Of a stretch of DNA of 64,000 bases, positions 1 to 8,085 are shown one piece after another; positions within the stretch are counted from its first letter, which is position 1, and each line of letters begins with the position of its first letter. Source of the DNA: Branchiibius hedensis (GTDB lineage: Bacteria > Actinomycetota > Actinomycetes > Actinomycetales > Dermatophilaceae); the NCBI RefSeq assembly GCF_900108585.1, contig NZ_UESZ01000001.1, positions 1,550,001 through 1,614,000 of the forward strand, given 5' to 3'. The notes beneath the pieces were generated by a model. The model made no database searches. It saw only the letters and a list, made by a program, of their open reading frames with translations, and was not told where the DNA came from. The translations under genes were made by a program, and so were the position numbers.

Positions 1-423
1 GACCGCGGCGGCGCCCGCAGCGTCAGCGCCGCGGATGACCGTGCCGGCGTTACCGGGGTCGCGCACGTTGGACAGCACGACGACGAACCCGCCGTCGGCG
101 GCGAGCGCGTCCGAGAGGGGTACGTCGATCGGCCGGGCCGCCGCGAGGATCCCCTGCGGGTGGGTGGTGTCGACCAGAGCAGCGAAGACTTCGGTGCTGC
201 ATTCGTGCAGCGGGACGGTCAGGGGCGCCGCGCGGAACTCGGCGGTGCGCTCGGGGACGCTGGAATCGACGTACACCTCGAGCACGCTCTCCGGCGCGAA
301 CGCGAGCAACTCACGGACGGCCTGCGGGCCTTCGACGACGAACCGACCGGCCCGCTCACGTGCCGAACGCCGGCCCAGCGCCCGGACCGACCGCACCCGC
401 TCAGCACGGGGGTTGGTCAGCAC
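1..423 (-). CDS. TrmH/SpoU-family RNA 2'-O-methyltransferase, C-terminus outside window
   Basis: Partial minus-strand gene running off the left edge. The visible N-terminal part reads VLTNPRAERVRSVRALGRRS, then a GRFVVEGPQAVREL segment, and nearer the edge LSNVRDPGNAGTVIRGADA. That last stretch is the N-R-D-P-x-N-x-G SAM-dependent motif I of the SpoU/TrmH class. Family members methylate ribose 2'-OH groups in rRNA or tRNA; the target cannot be told here. It follows rplT by 35 bp on the same strand, the usual actinobacterial infC-rpmI-rplT-methyltransferase order. The GTG at 423 is the most upstream plausible start; there is no clear ribosome binding site, so the start is uncertain. Confidence 0.85.
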   Translation of the reverse strand, partial: MLTNPRAERVRSVRALGRRSARERAGRFVVEGPQAVRELLAFAPESVLEVYVDSSVPERTAEFRAAPLTVPLHECSTEVFAALVDTTHPQGILAAARPIDVPLSDALAADGGFVVVLSNVRDPGNAGTVIRGADAAGAAAV

Positions 424-458
424 GGGGTGGGCCGGCGTTCGAAAAGAGAACTGCAGGC

Positions 459-833
459 TCAGGCAGCCGGCGCGGTGGCCGGAACGTTGGCCTTGGCGAT
501 CTCGACCAGCGCGGCGAACGCCGGGGCGTCGTTGACGGCCAGCTCGGCCAGCATGCGACGGTCGACCTCGATCTCGGCGGCCTTCAGACCCTGGATGAAC
601 CGGTTGTAGGTGATGCCGTTGGCGCGGGCGCCAGCGTTGATGCGCTGGATCCACAGACGACGGAAGTCGCCCTTGCGCGCCCGGCGGTCGCGGTAGCTGT
701 AACCCATCGAGTGGGTGACCTGCTCCTTGGCCTTGCGGTAGAGCCGCGAGCGCTGACCGCGGTAACCGCTGGCCTGCTCCAGGACTGTCCGGCGCTTCTT
801 CTGGGCGTTGACCGCCCGCTTCACGCGTGCCAC
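459..833 (-). CDS. rplT: 50S ribosomal protein L20
   Basis: 124 residues, normal length for L20. The N-terminus is [20 protein letters not shown], followed by a long basic helix with [17 protein letters not shown] and the [20 protein letters not shown] core typical of the family. L20 binds 23S rRNA and is needed early in large-subunit assembly. The start is GTG, preceded by AGAAGGAG at a good distance. It lies 33 bp after rpmI and is cotranscribed with infC and rpmI by position. In Firmicutes and E. coli L20 represses its own operon; no L20-binding mimic was identified here. Confidence 0.98.
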   Translation of the reverse strand: MARVKRAVNAQKKRRTVLEQASGYRGQRSRLYRKAKEQVTHSMGYSYRDRRARKGDFRRLWIQRINAGARANGITYNRFIQGLKAAEIEVDRRMLAELAVNDAPAFAALVEIAKANVPATAPAA

Positions 834-866
834 GTGAGTACTCCTTCTAGCTGGTAAAGATCGGGA

Positions 867-1061
867 TTACTTGCCGAGCAGACGCTTGACGGCCTTGGTG
901 TCGGCCGGTGCGACGACAACGTCGTTGACCAACCGGCGAGCGTCGCTGCTGCTGCGCTCCTGGAACTTGTGCACGTGGCGAGCGCGCTGGCGCATGATCT
1001 TGCCGGAACCGGTGACCCGGAACCGCTTCTTCGCACCGCTGTGCGTCTTGTTCTTCGGCAT
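867..1061 (-). CDS. rpmI: 50S ribosomal protein L35
   Basis: 64 residues, basic, with the classic L35 opening MPKNKTHSGAKKRFRVTGSG and the following KIMRQRARHVHKF. It is a small structural protein of the 50S subunit. The ATG start is preceded by AGAAGGAGATC. It sits between infC and rplT, the near-universal order, with an 87-bp gap to infC. Confidence 0.98.
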   Translation of the reverse strand: MPKNKTHSGAKKRFRVTGSGKIMRQRARHVHKFQERSSSDARRLVNDVVVAPADTKAVKRLLGK

Positions 1062-1148
1062 GGGCCGATCTCCTTCTGGCTCGTGCTAACTCGCAGCCGG
1101 TGGGCTGCGGTGTGTGTCTACCGACCGGGGTCGGGAGGTCTGTCCGGC

Positions 1149-1757
1149 TCAGGCCGGTTGGTTCTGCTCGCTCGAGGCGGTGTCCGGGGTGGACGCCGAT
1201 TCGTGCTGTTCGCGACGGCGGCGGTTCTCCGCGCGGGCCTCGGCCTTCTTCTTGGTCGGACCCAGCACCATCACCATGTTGCGTCCGTCCTGCTTGGGCG
1301 AACTCTCGACAAAGCCCAGGTCCGCAACGTCCTCGGCCAGCTTCTGCAGCAACCGGAAACCCAACTCGGGGCGGGACTGCTCGCGACCGCGGAACATGAT
1401 CGTCACCTTGACCTTGTCACCGGCGGAGAGGAACCGCTCGACGTGACCCTTCTTGGTGCCGTAGTCGTGCGGGTCGATCTTCGGCCGGAGTTTGATCTCC
1501 TTGATGACCGTGTTGACCTGGTTCTTGCGGGCTTCCCGTGCCTTGACTGCGGCTTCGTACTTGAACTTGCCGTAGTCCATGAGTTTGGCAACGGGAGGCT
1601 TTGCCATCGGGGCGACCTCGACCAGGTCGAGATCTGCTTCCGCGGCCAGGCGCAGCGCATCTTCCACACGGACGATGCCGACCTGTTCGCCGTTCGGCCC
1701 AACCAACCGCACCTCGGGAACCCGGATGCGGTCGTTAATACGAGGCTCGACGCTGAT
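1149..1757 (-). CDS. infC: Translation initiation factor IF-3, probable AUC start
   Basis: IF-3 binds the 30S subunit and polices start-codon choice. The protein begins (I/M)[18 protein letters not shown] and continues through the linker to the IF-3 C-domain ([20 protein letters not shown]). No ATG, GTG or TTG lies at the expected N-terminus. Instead an ATC codon at 1757 stands five bases after a strong Shine-Dalgarno AAGGAG, giving about 202 residues, a normal length. infC is the best known gene using a non-canonical AUU/AUC-type start, which lets IF-3 repress its own translation. The frame stays open upstream to 1847, but that stretch contains the leader hairpin and does not resemble IF-3. 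The C-terminal tail is low-complexity and acidic/Gln-Ser rich. Confidence 0.93.
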   Translation of the reverse strand: MSVEPRINDRIRVPEVRLVGPNGEQVGIVRVEDALRLAAEADLDLVEVAPMAKPPVAKLMDYGKFKYEAAVKAREARKNQVNTVIKEIKLRPKIDPHDYGTKKGHVERFLSAGDKVKVTIMFRGREQSRPELGFRLLQKLAEDVADLGFVESSPKQDGRNMVMVLGPTKKKAEARAENRRRREQHESASTPDTASSEQNQPA

Positions 1758-1803
1758 GTCTACTCCTTCGTCGTTCGCGATGTTCCGCCCAGAGACGAAG
1801 AAA

Positions 1804-1834
1804 GGCTCCTCGTCACCGGAGTGCGCGAGGAGCC
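1804..1834 (-). terminator. Leader hairpin upstream of infC, possible attenuator
   Basis: On the minus strand GGCTCCTCG (1834-1826) pairs perfectly with CGAGGAGCC (1812-1804) across a 13-nt loop. The stem is followed by TTTCTTC. It lies about 47 nt upstream of the proposed infC start codon, so it resembles an intrinsic attenuator or a structured 5' leader of the ribosomal operon. The U tract is short, so termination strength is uncertain. Confidence 0.55.
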
Positions 1835-1947
1835 CAAAAGCATGCAAACATCAGGTACGCCGAGGGGCGCACTGCTGCTCGCACCGGACCTGGCAACATG
1901 CCTGTCGACTCAGGTGGAAGTTCGGGACTTCTCTTGCACACCGATGC

Positions 1948-3180
1948 TTACGCACCGGTCGGTGACTCAAGGTTACCAGCGAGGGCCCCCTGCGCTGAAA
2001 TCATCGCCTGCAGCGGTGCCGCAAGATCGCCGCGCGACGCGATCGTCACCTCGTCCAGACCCAGCCAACGAGCCAGTCGGTGCAACTCCTGAGCCAACGC
2101 GTCGGCGGTGTGCGCTGGGGCGCTCGGCTCGGCGTACGCCGCGTGAACCAGGAGCCGGCCCGCGCGCCGGTCCGCCTTCAGGTCGACCCGTGCCGCGATC
2201 CGGTCACCGAGCAGGAAGGGCAGCACGTAGTAACCGTGCACGCGCTTGGCAGCCGGGGTGTAGATCTCGATGCGGTAGTGGAAATCGAAGAGCGCCGCAC
2301 TGCGCGGGCGGTACCAGACGACCGGGTCGAACGGGCTGAGCAGCGCTTGCGCGCTCACCCGGCGCGGGACGCGGGCCTGCGGATCCAGATAGGCCGGTTG
2401 CTTCCAGCCCTCGACGCGCACCGGTTGCAACTCGCCGGACGCCACCAACGCCGCGATGGCCGGCTTGGTCTGGGTGTGGTGCATCCGGTAGTAGTCCTGC
2501 AGTGTGAGCTCGGTTGCGACGCCCAGGGATCGGGCGGCACGGCGGATCAGCTCGCGGTGCGCCTGCGCGTCGCTCGGCGTCGACTGGTTGAGAACGGTGG
2601 GTGGGATGACCCGCTCGGGCAGGTCGAAGATGCGCTCGAACTGGGCGTTGCGCTCGGCGACCGCCAGCTCACCGGTGATCCACAGATAGTCCAGCGCCTC
2701 CTGGGTGGCCGACCAGTTCCAACCCCAATTCTCCTTGCTGCGTTCGCTGCCGTCGTCGAGCTGTCGTGGAGTGGCCGCGCCTTCGGTCCGGATCCGGTAG
2801 AGCACCTGTTTGAGCAGATCGGGCTGCTCGCGCTCGACCCGCGACCCCTTCGCGCGGTAGCGGGCCATCCGGTGCTGCATCAGCGGCCACAGGTCAACCG
2901 GCATATAGGCGGCGCAATGCGCCCAGTACTCCACCAGGCGCCGCGGCGAGCTCGACGTCGCCCGGTGCAGCAGCCGGGTGTCGTAGGGACCCATCCGGGA
3001 GAACAGCGGCATCAGATGCGCGCGGGCCAGCACGTTGACCGAGTCGATCTGCAGCACACCGGTGCGTGCAACCGTTCGTTCCAGCGTGCGCATGGTCGGC
3101 GCGGCGTGCGGCTTGTCCAGAAATCCCTGGGCCGCCAGGGCGATCCGTCGCGCCTGGGCCAACGAGATCTCACCGCTCAC
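1948..3180 (-). CDS. YcaQ/AlkX-like winged-helix DNA glycosylase family protein
   Basis: About 410 residues from the chosen GTG. The sequence matches the winged-helix crosslink-repair family (HTH_42; YcaQ in E. coli, AlkZ in Streptomyces). Signs are SLAQARRIALAAQGF at the N-terminus, VLQIDSVNVLARAHLMPLFS, then the EYWAHCAAYMPVDLWP segment and the C-terminal LLSPFDPVVWYRPRSAALF region. Characterised members excise alkylated bases or unhook interstrand crosslinks. The start at 3180 is preferred over an upstream in-frame ATG at 3234 because it avoids overlap with the next gene and because TACGTT lies 6 nt before it, a leaderless-promoter arrangement. Confidence 0.85.
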   Translation of the reverse strand: MSGEISLAQARRIALAAQGFLDKPHAAPTMRTLERTVARTGVLQIDSVNVLARAHLMPLFSRMGPYDTRLLHRATSSSPRRLVEYWAHCAAYMPVDLWPLMQHRMARYRAKGSRVEREQPDLLKQVLYRIRTEGAATPRQLDDGSERSKENWGWNWSATQEALDYLWITGELAVAERNAQFERIFDLPERVIPPTVLNQSTPSDAQAHRELIRRAARSLGVATELTLQDYYRMHHTQTKPAIAALVASGELQPVRVEGWKQPAYLDPQARVPRRVSAQALLSPFDPVVWYRPRSAALFDFHYRIEIYTPAAKRVHGYYVLPFLLGDRIAARVDLKADRRAGRLLVHAAYAEPSAPAHTADALAQELHRLARWLGLDEVTIASRGDLAAPLQAMISAQGALAGNLESPTGA

Positions 3181-3211
3181 CCCGTCAACGTAACGCCGAC
3201 CCCTGACAGCC

Positions 3212-4018
3212 TCAGATCGACGTACGCCGATCACCGGAGATCCAGTCGCGCACCAGGGCTGCCAGCGGGGTCGGCTGGCCGTCGAGACTGGTCAGCATGT
3301 CGACGCCGTGCCCGCGCTGATCGTCGGTGAAGAACGCGGGCTTGGCGGCCGACTTCTTGACCGCGGCCTGCAGTGTGCTGGGTGAGGTGTCGGAGTCGGT
3401 TTTGCTGCACGCGATCAGCAGCGGGATCGTGGTGCGCGCGGCGGCCTGCTCGGCGGGTGTCTCGTCGTACCACGTGGGTGGCCCGGACAGGTCGACGATG
3501 GCGCTCGCGCCCGCGTCCTGTCCCTCGGCCAGAGCGATCGTGCCACCCATGGAAGCGCCCACCAGCGTCACCGACGTCGTGGGGCTGCGCCGGGCGTACG
3601 CGACCAGCGCAGCCACCTGTTGTCGTGGTGTCGCTGTGCAGTTCGACGGCCCGAATCCGCACTGGTCGACAACGATCAGCCGGACGTCGCCGGTGGCCCA
3701 GCGGGCGGCGTACGGCCACCACTGACACAGGTCACCGTCGGACTGGTGCAAGAGGATCCCCACTCGCCCGCCTGTCCCGACCGACGCAACGGACAGGTCA
3801 CCACCGGCGACTGGAAGCCGTGTCGCTGCCGACGGGCTCTTCGTGGTCACTCCGCACCGTTGCGCCGGATTCGTCACGGCCGCAGCCGAACTCGAGGAAG
3901 CCGACGATGTCGTGATGGCTGCAGCGGTGGACGAACTGGATGGTGCGCCGCTCGGGGACCCGCACCCGGCGACCAACCCGAGGGTGAGGGTGAGGATCAA
4001 CGTCCAGAGCCTGCGCAT
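3212..4018 (-). CDS. Lipoprotein of the alpha/beta-hydrolase fold
   Basis: 268 residues. The signal peptide MRRLWTLILTLTLGLVAGC ends in a lipobox, so the mature protein should be lipid-anchored outside the membrane. A Ser/Thr/Ala-rich linker follows, then an alpha/beta-hydrolase domain with nucleophile motif GASMGG, a possible acid in IVDLSGPP or CSKTDSD, and a late His in RGHGVD. The substrate is unknown; the fold suggests an esterase or lipase. The start codon sits inside a perfect palindrome shared with the divergent PadR-type gene 16 bp away, which suggests that regulator controls it. Confidence 0.85.
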   Translation of the reverse strand: MRRLWTLILTLTLGLVAGCGSPSGAPSSSSTAAAITTSSASSSSAAAVTNPAQRCGVTTKSPSAATRLPVAGGDLSVASVGTGGRVGILLHQSDGDLCQWWPYAARWATGDVRLIVVDQCGFGPSNCTATPRQQVAALVAYARRSPTTSVTLVGASMGGTIALAEGQDAGASAIVDLSGPPTWYDETPAEQAAARTTIPLLIACSKTDSDTSPSTLQAAVKKSAAKPAFFTDDQRGHGVDMLTSLDGQPTPLAALVRDWISGDRRTSI

Positions 4019-4037
4019 ATGTCAAGATTGACATATG
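4016..4037. promoter_or_regulatory. PadR-type operator covering both divergent start codons
   Basis: Perfect inverted repeat with 10-bp arms CATATGTCAA and TTGACATATG separated by GA. It contains ATGT-N8-ACAT, the half-site pattern and spacing reported for PadR-family operators. Both start codons (minus ATG at 4018, plus ATG at 4035) lie within its ends, so repressor binding would block both genes and both mRNAs would have almost no leader. Confidence 0.75.
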
Positions 4038-4625
4038 GAGGATCAGCGCGCGAGAGGATCGACCTCTTTGTTGGGGCATGCCCTCCTCGGGATGCTCGCG
4101 CGTGCGCCCGGGACCGGCTACGACCTGTCGCAGCGGATGCAGCGCACGATCAGCTTCTACTGGACGTGGCAGCACAGCCAGATCTACGGCGCGTTGCGTC
4201 AGCTCGACGAGCACGGGTTGATCCGGCACCGAGTCATCGCCGGCGCTGGTCCGCGGGACACGAAGCGGTATTCGCTGACCGCAGCGGGTCGGCGGGCGTT
4301 GACGACGTGGGTGGGGACGACACCCGAAGCCCACGATGACCGCGATCCCCTGCTGCTGCGGGTGCATTCGCTGTGGACGGTGGATCGTGCTGCAGCGACC
4401 GCGCTCCTCCAGCAGGCCCGGGCTGACAGCGTCGAGCGGCTGGCGTACTACACCGCCATCGCGCAGGAGATCGCGGTCGATGGACACAGCGCGGACCCGG
4501 CGCATCCGGACTTCGCCAGTTACGCGACCGTGCAGGCCGGGATCATCTTCCGACGCGGCCGGATCGAGTGGTGCGACGGGCTGTTGGCGGCGCTGGACGG
4601 GGCGACTCTGCCGGCGGTTTGGTAA
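4035..4625 (+). CDS. PadR-family transcriptional regulator
   Basis: 196 residues with the PadR winged helix at residues 10-85 (LLGHALLGMLARAPGTGYDL; WQHSQIYGALRQLDEHGLI; KRYSLTAAGRRAL) and a C-terminal helical dimerisation domain of the PadR/Vir type. It probably represses itself and the divergent lipoprotein hydrolase through the palindrome that overlaps its start. Such regulators often sense phenolics or drugs; the MFS transporter that follows convergently may be part of the response, but this is only inferred from position. No Shine-Dalgarno precedes the ATG. Confidence 0.9.
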   Translation: MEDQRARGSTSLLGHALLGMLARAPGTGYDLSQRMQRTISFYWTWQHSQIYGALRQLDEHGLIRHRVIAGAGPRDTKRYSLTAAGRRALTTWVGTTPEAHDDRDPLLLRVHSLWTVDRAAATALLQQARADSVERLAYYTAIAQEIAVDGHSADPAHPDFASYATVQAGIIFRRGRIEWCDGLLAALDGATLPAVW

Positions 4626-4691
4626 CGGCTGCCCCATTTTCGGGCTGAGACAGGGGCATCCGCTACCAAAGCTGGCTGCGCGTGGTGGCGG

Positions 4692-5885
4692 TCAGGCGAC
4701 GAGCGCGTGGCGTGAGCGCAGCACCCGCGAGCGGGCCAGCATCGCAGCGCCGCCGCCCACGGCGATCGCCGCGCCGATGGCCGACACCAACAGCAGGCCG
4801 GCGCCGAAGCCACCCGCGTCGATGGCGACTCCGGCCAGCGGTGCACCCAGCGCCGAGCCAGCGGTCATGAAGGAGCCGTGCCAGCCCATTGCCTCGCCAC
4901 GCGCCACCGCGGGAACGACTCGACTGACCGCATCCACCGTGGCGGTGATCGTCGGCGCGCAGAACAACCCGGAGAACACCGCGAGGATGGCGAATACCCA
5001 CATGTTCGGCGCGAACGCCATCGGCACGGTCGTGAGCGCCAACATCAGCAGCAGGATGAACGGGGAGAACCCGCGCGACATCGCGCCGTAGACCAGGCCG
5101 CCGACCAGCGATCCGAAGCTCCAGGGGATCAGCACGACGGCCAACTGCGATACGGCATCCCAGTGCCGCATGGCCGCAACGATCGCCACGTCGGACCCGC
5201 CGAGCACAATCGTCGAGGCGGTGGCTGCCAGGCAGATCGCGACAAACGGGACCTTGAACCACGAGCGGCGGCTGGTGGCACCCACCTCGGACTCGTCGAC
5301 CTCGGCCGAACGAAGAGCCGGGTTGGCCCACCACAGAAGCGCAGCGAGTACGACGCCGAGCATCTCGATCCCGAACAGCACCCAGGAGGTGGGCAGGAAG
5401 GTGGTCAGCCAGACCACGATGACCGGACCCACCATGAAGGCCAACTCCACCGACATACCGTCCAGCGACAACGCCGTGCGGCGCTGGTCGTCGGGAACGG
5501 CCGCAATCACGCCCTGGCGGATGATCGAGAACGTCGGAACCACGAACAACCCGCCGATCACGGCCAGCACCAGCAGCGGGACGTAGCCGACGAACGGTGC
5601 GATCGACCAGCAGACCGCACTGACGATCATCGACGGCACCAGCACCCGGCGCAGCCCCATCCGGTCCAGCAGCCGACCACGCCACGGGCCGGAGATCGCA
5701 ATGGCGATCGTCGCCGCGGCCGCGACCAGACCCGCGTCGGCGTAGCTGTGACCGAGGTGGGTCACGACGTGCAGGGTCAGGATGATGCCGGCGCTGAAGA
5801 TCGGCATCCGCAGCAGGAATCCCAGCAACAACACGCGGCGAGCGTCCCGGATGGACAGGACGCTCTGGTAGGGCTGCAGGGACAT
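4692..5885 (-). CDS. MFS transporter
   Basis: About 397 residues with roughly 12 hydrophobic segments, starting RVLLLGFLLRMPIFSAGIIL and including the MFS loop-2 type GPWRGRLLDRMGLRRVLV motif. It resembles drug or metabolite efflux proteins of the major facilitator superfamily; the substrate is unknown. ATG at 5885 is preferred because GGAAG lies 10 nt upstream; ATG at 5894 is also possible, and a longer frame to 5981 is unlikely. It is divergent from the catalase gene, sharing a 200-bp intergenic region, and convergent with padR. Confidence 0.88.
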   Translation of the reverse strand: MSLQPYQSVLSIRDARRVLLLGFLLRMPIFSAGIILTLHVVTHLGHSYADAGLVAAAATIAIAISGPWRGRLLDRMGLRRVLVPSMIVSAVCWSIAPFVGYVPLLVLAVIGGLFVVPTFSIIRQGVIAAVPDDQRRTALSLDGMSVELAFMVGPVIVVWLTTFLPTSWVLFGIEMLGVVLAALLWWANPALRSAEVDESEVGATSRRSWFKVPFVAICLAATASTIVLGGSDVAIVAAMRHWDAVSQLAVVLIPWSFGSLVGGLVYGAMSRGFSPFILLLMLALTTVPMAFAPNMWVFAILAVFSGLFCAPTITATVDAVSRVVPAVARGEAMGWHGSFMTAGSALGAPLAGVAIDAGGFGAGLLLVSAIGAAIAVGGGAAMLARSRVLRSRHALVA

Positions 5886-6031
5886 GACGGTCATACTTCC
5901 ATTTCGAAACTTCGATGTGCAACTGTTTTCCAGGATGCGGAACAGTGGATCACCTGGGATCATTCCCGCCGGCACCGACATCCACGCCAGCCACCCGTTA
6001 GGGGGGAAGAGTTAGGTAGGGCTGTCTTGAA

Positions 6032-6062
6032 TGATTCCAGACTGCGCGATTGGTTGGAATCA
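6032..6062. promoter_or_regulatory. Inverted repeat upstream of catalase, candidate operator
   Basis: TGATTCCA (6032-6039) and TGGAATCA (6055-6062) form a perfect 8-bp inverted repeat with a 15-bp spacer, ending 22 bp before the catalase start. Position and symmetry suit a peroxide-responsive repressor such as a FurA/CatR-type protein. The identity of the regulator is inferred only; none is encoded next to katA. Confidence 0.5.
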
Positions 6063-6084
6063 CTCGAGCGCAAGGAGATCCGAA

Positions 6085-7662
6085 ATGTCGGACAGCACCA
6101 AGACGTCCATCGAAACCGCGCCCAGCCCAGAGGCGAACCTGGGCTCCACCACGGACACCGGCGCACCCGCTGTCAGTGACCGCAACTCCCTCACGATCGG
6201 CAACGACGGTCCGATCCTGTTGCACGACGTGCACTTCCTGAACCAGATGGCGCACTTCAACCGCGAGCGCGTCCCGGAGCGGAACGTGCACGCGAAGGGT
6301 TCCGGTGCGTTCGGCGTCTTCGAGACCACCGAAGACGTCAGCAAGTACACCAAGGCGGCGCTCTTCCAGAAGGGCACCAAGACCGACATGCTGGCGCGTT
6401 TCTCCACCGTTGCCGGCGAGCAGGGTTCGCCGGACACCTGGCGCGACCCGCGCGGTTTCGCGTTGAAGTTCTACACCACCGAAGGCAACTACGACCTGGT
6501 CGGCAACAACACCCCGGTCTTCTTCATCCGCGACACGATGAAGTTCCCGCACTTCATCCGCTCCCAGAAGCGGCTCGGCGGGTCGGGTCTGCGCGACAAC
6601 CACATGCAGTGGGACTTCTGGACGCTGAACCCGGAGTCGGCGCACCAGGTGACCTACCTGATGGGCGACCGCGGTATCCCCACGAGCTACCGGCACATGA
6701 ACGGCTACGGCTCGCACACCTACTTGTGGATCAACGAGGCCGGCGAGAAGCACTGGGTCAAGTACCACTTCCACTCCGACCAGGGTGTCGAAGGCTTGAC
6801 CGGACAGGACGCGACCCGGATCGCCGGTGAGGACGCCGACTTCCACCGTCGCGACCTACGCGAGGCGATCGACGCCGGTGACTTCCCCAGTTGGACCCTG
6901 TCGATCCAGGCGATGCCGTACGAGGACGCCAAGGACTACCACCTCAACCCGTTCGACCTGACCAAGATCTGGCCGCACAGCGACTATCCGTTGATCAAGG
7001 TCGGCACGATGACCCTGAACAAGAACCCGGACAACTTCTTCGCCCAGATCGAGCAAGCGGCCTTCGAACCCTCCGCGATCGTCCCGGGCATCGGCTTCTC
7101 CCCCGACAAGATGCTGCTCGGGCGCGCGTTCGCCTACTCCGACACCCACCGCTACCGGATCGGCCCCAACTACCTGCAGTTGCCGGTCAACCAGCCGCGG
7201 GTGGAGAACCTCAACACGTACACCTTCGACGGTCCGATGGCCTACGAGCACAGCGGCAACGACCCGGTCTACGCCCCCAACAGTGCCGGCCGTGGGTACG
7301 CCGATGTGGTCGGTGAGGTCGAGGACGGCTGGGAAACCGACGGCGCCATGGTCCGCGCGGCGTACACCCTGCGCCGCGACGACGACGACTACAGCCAGGC
7401 CGGCGCCCTTGTGCGCGAGGTGTGGAACGACGAGCAGCGTGCCGCCTTCGTCGACACTGTCGCCGGCCACCTACTGGGCGGCGTGAAGTCACCGGTGCTG
7501 GAGAAGGCGTTCGACTACTGGAAGAACGTCGACGCCGACACCGGCGCTGCGATCGAAGCCAAGGTCAAAGCCGACTCGAAGGCGCCGAACCCTGGTGGCG
7601 AAGCCGACGCCGCCAAGGACAACGACCCGATCAAGGAAGACGCCTCGAACGCCGCGCACTGA
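6085..7662 (+). CDS. katA: Monofunctional haem catalase
   Basis: 525 residues; splits hydrogen peroxide into water and oxygen in the cytoplasm. Catalytic His69 lies in [17 protein letters not shown], distal Asn142 in [10 protein letters not shown], and the proximal haem ligand Tyr351 in [14 protein letters not shown]. The length fits small-subunit catalases. The start chosen is the ATG preceded by AAGGAGATC, giving [11 protein letters not shown]; the frame is open upstream to 6031 but lacks a ribosome binding site there. An 8-bp inverted repeat lies just upstream and strong hairpins follow the stop, so it looks monocistronic. Confidence 0.97.
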   Translation: MSDSTKTSIETAPSPEANLGSTTDTGAPAVSDRNSLTIGNDGPILLHDVHFLNQMAHFNRERVPERNVHAKGSGAFGVFETTEDVSKYTKAALFQKGTKTDMLARFSTVAGEQGSPDTWRDPRGFALKFYTTEGNYDLVGNNTPVFFIRDTMKFPHFIRSQKRLGGSGLRDNHMQWDFWTLNPESAHQVTYLMGDRGIPTSYRHMNGYGSHTYLWINEAGEKHWVKYHFHSDQGVEGLTGQDATRIAGEDADFHRRDLREAIDAGDFPSWTLSIQAMPYEDAKDYHLNPFDLTKIWPHSDYPLIKVGTMTLNKNPDNFFAQIEQAAFEPSAIVPGIGFSPDKMLLGRAFAYSDTHRYRIGPNYLQLPVNQPRVENLNTYTFDGPMAYEHSGNDPVYAPNSAGRGYADVVGEVEDGWETDGAMVRAAYTLRRDDDDYSQAGALVREVWNDEQRAAFVDTVAGHLLGGVKSPVLEKAFDYWKNVDADTGAAIEAKVKADSKAPNPGGEADAAKDNDPIKEDASNAAH

Positions 7663-7674
7663 GTACCCACCACC

Positions 7675-7710
7675 GGCAGACGGGTACGCCGACCGGCGTA
7701 CCCGTCTGCC
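7675..7710 (+). terminator. Terminator hairpin after katA
   Basis: GGCAGACGGGTACGCC (7675-7690) and GGCGTACCCGTCTGCC (7695-7710) form a perfect 16-bp stem with a GACC tetraloop, 13 bp after the katA stop. GTTCTCAT follows, so the U tract is weak, as is common in actinobacteria. Confidence 0.85.
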
Positions 7711-7732
7711 GTTCTCATGTCCCTAGAAAACG

Positions 7733-7770
7733 CGAGGGGTACGTCGACTGAGGGGTCGACGTACCCCTCG
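7733..7770. terminator. Second perfect hairpin between katA and lpd
   Basis: CGAGGGGTACGTCGAC (7733-7748) pairs perfectly with GTCGACGTACCCCTCG (7755-7770) around a 6-nt loop. It follows the first hairpin by 22 bp. No gene ends here on the minus strand, so it is either a back-up terminator for katA or part of a short RNA. There is no good U tract on either side. Confidence 0.6.
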
Positions 7771-7871
7771 CCGTGTGCTTGCGACAAGAAATCTTCCGGG
7801 GTCGGGAATTATCCGGAGACGCCCTCCGTTAAAACCGGAGTAAGCCTCCGCACGAACGCAAAGGAACCACC

Positions 7872-8036
7872 ATGGGCACCTCCCCCGTCGTCCGGTCGAC
7901 CACTTCCGCGCTACTGCACCGCACGCACCGGCGCACGCTGATCAGCCACCCGCGAAACGACCGCGACTCGACCTTCACCTTCCGCCCGATGCGCCGGGAA
8001 GCCGAGCTGGCCACCGAAGGGCGCCCCGCGATCTGA
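7872..8036 (+). CDS. Small hypothetical protein, 54 residues
   Basis: Short frame beginning [20 protein letters not shown] and ending in GRPAI, basic and Arg/His/Thr rich, with no domain recognised. The ATG is preceded by AAAGGA at 6-7 nt. It fills the gap between the katA hairpins and lpd, and ends 49 bp before lpd on the same strand. No homologue is known to me; it may be a real small gene or chance. Confidence 0.45.
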   Translation: MGTSPVVRSTTSALLHRTHRRTLISHPRNDRDSTFTFRPMRREAELATEGRPAI

Positions 8037-8072
8037 AGGCGGACCCGATTCCGCGCACGCACCGCAACTGGA

Positions 8073-8078
8073 TAGAGT
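8073..8078 (+). promoter_or_regulatory. -10 hexamer of a leaderless lpd promoter
   Basis: TAGAGT ends 7 nt before the GTG start of lpd, and no Shine-Dalgarno is present. TANNNT placed 6-8 nt before a start codon is the hallmark of leaderless transcripts in actinobacteria. Confidence 0.6.
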
Positions 8079-8085
8079 CGAAACC

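Noticed and set aside
2080-3330. 416-codon plus-strand frame
   Set aside because: Antisense of the YcaQ-like gene, which has family motifs across its length.
4626-4691. TGCCCC...GGGGCA stem between padR and the MFS gene as terminator
   Set aside because: Only six pairs with a 17-nt loop; too weak to call.
4878-6179. 433-codon plus-strand frame running into katA
   Set aside because: Antisense of the MFS gene; Asp/His/Arg/Gln-rich composition with no fold signals, and it would overlap the katA start.
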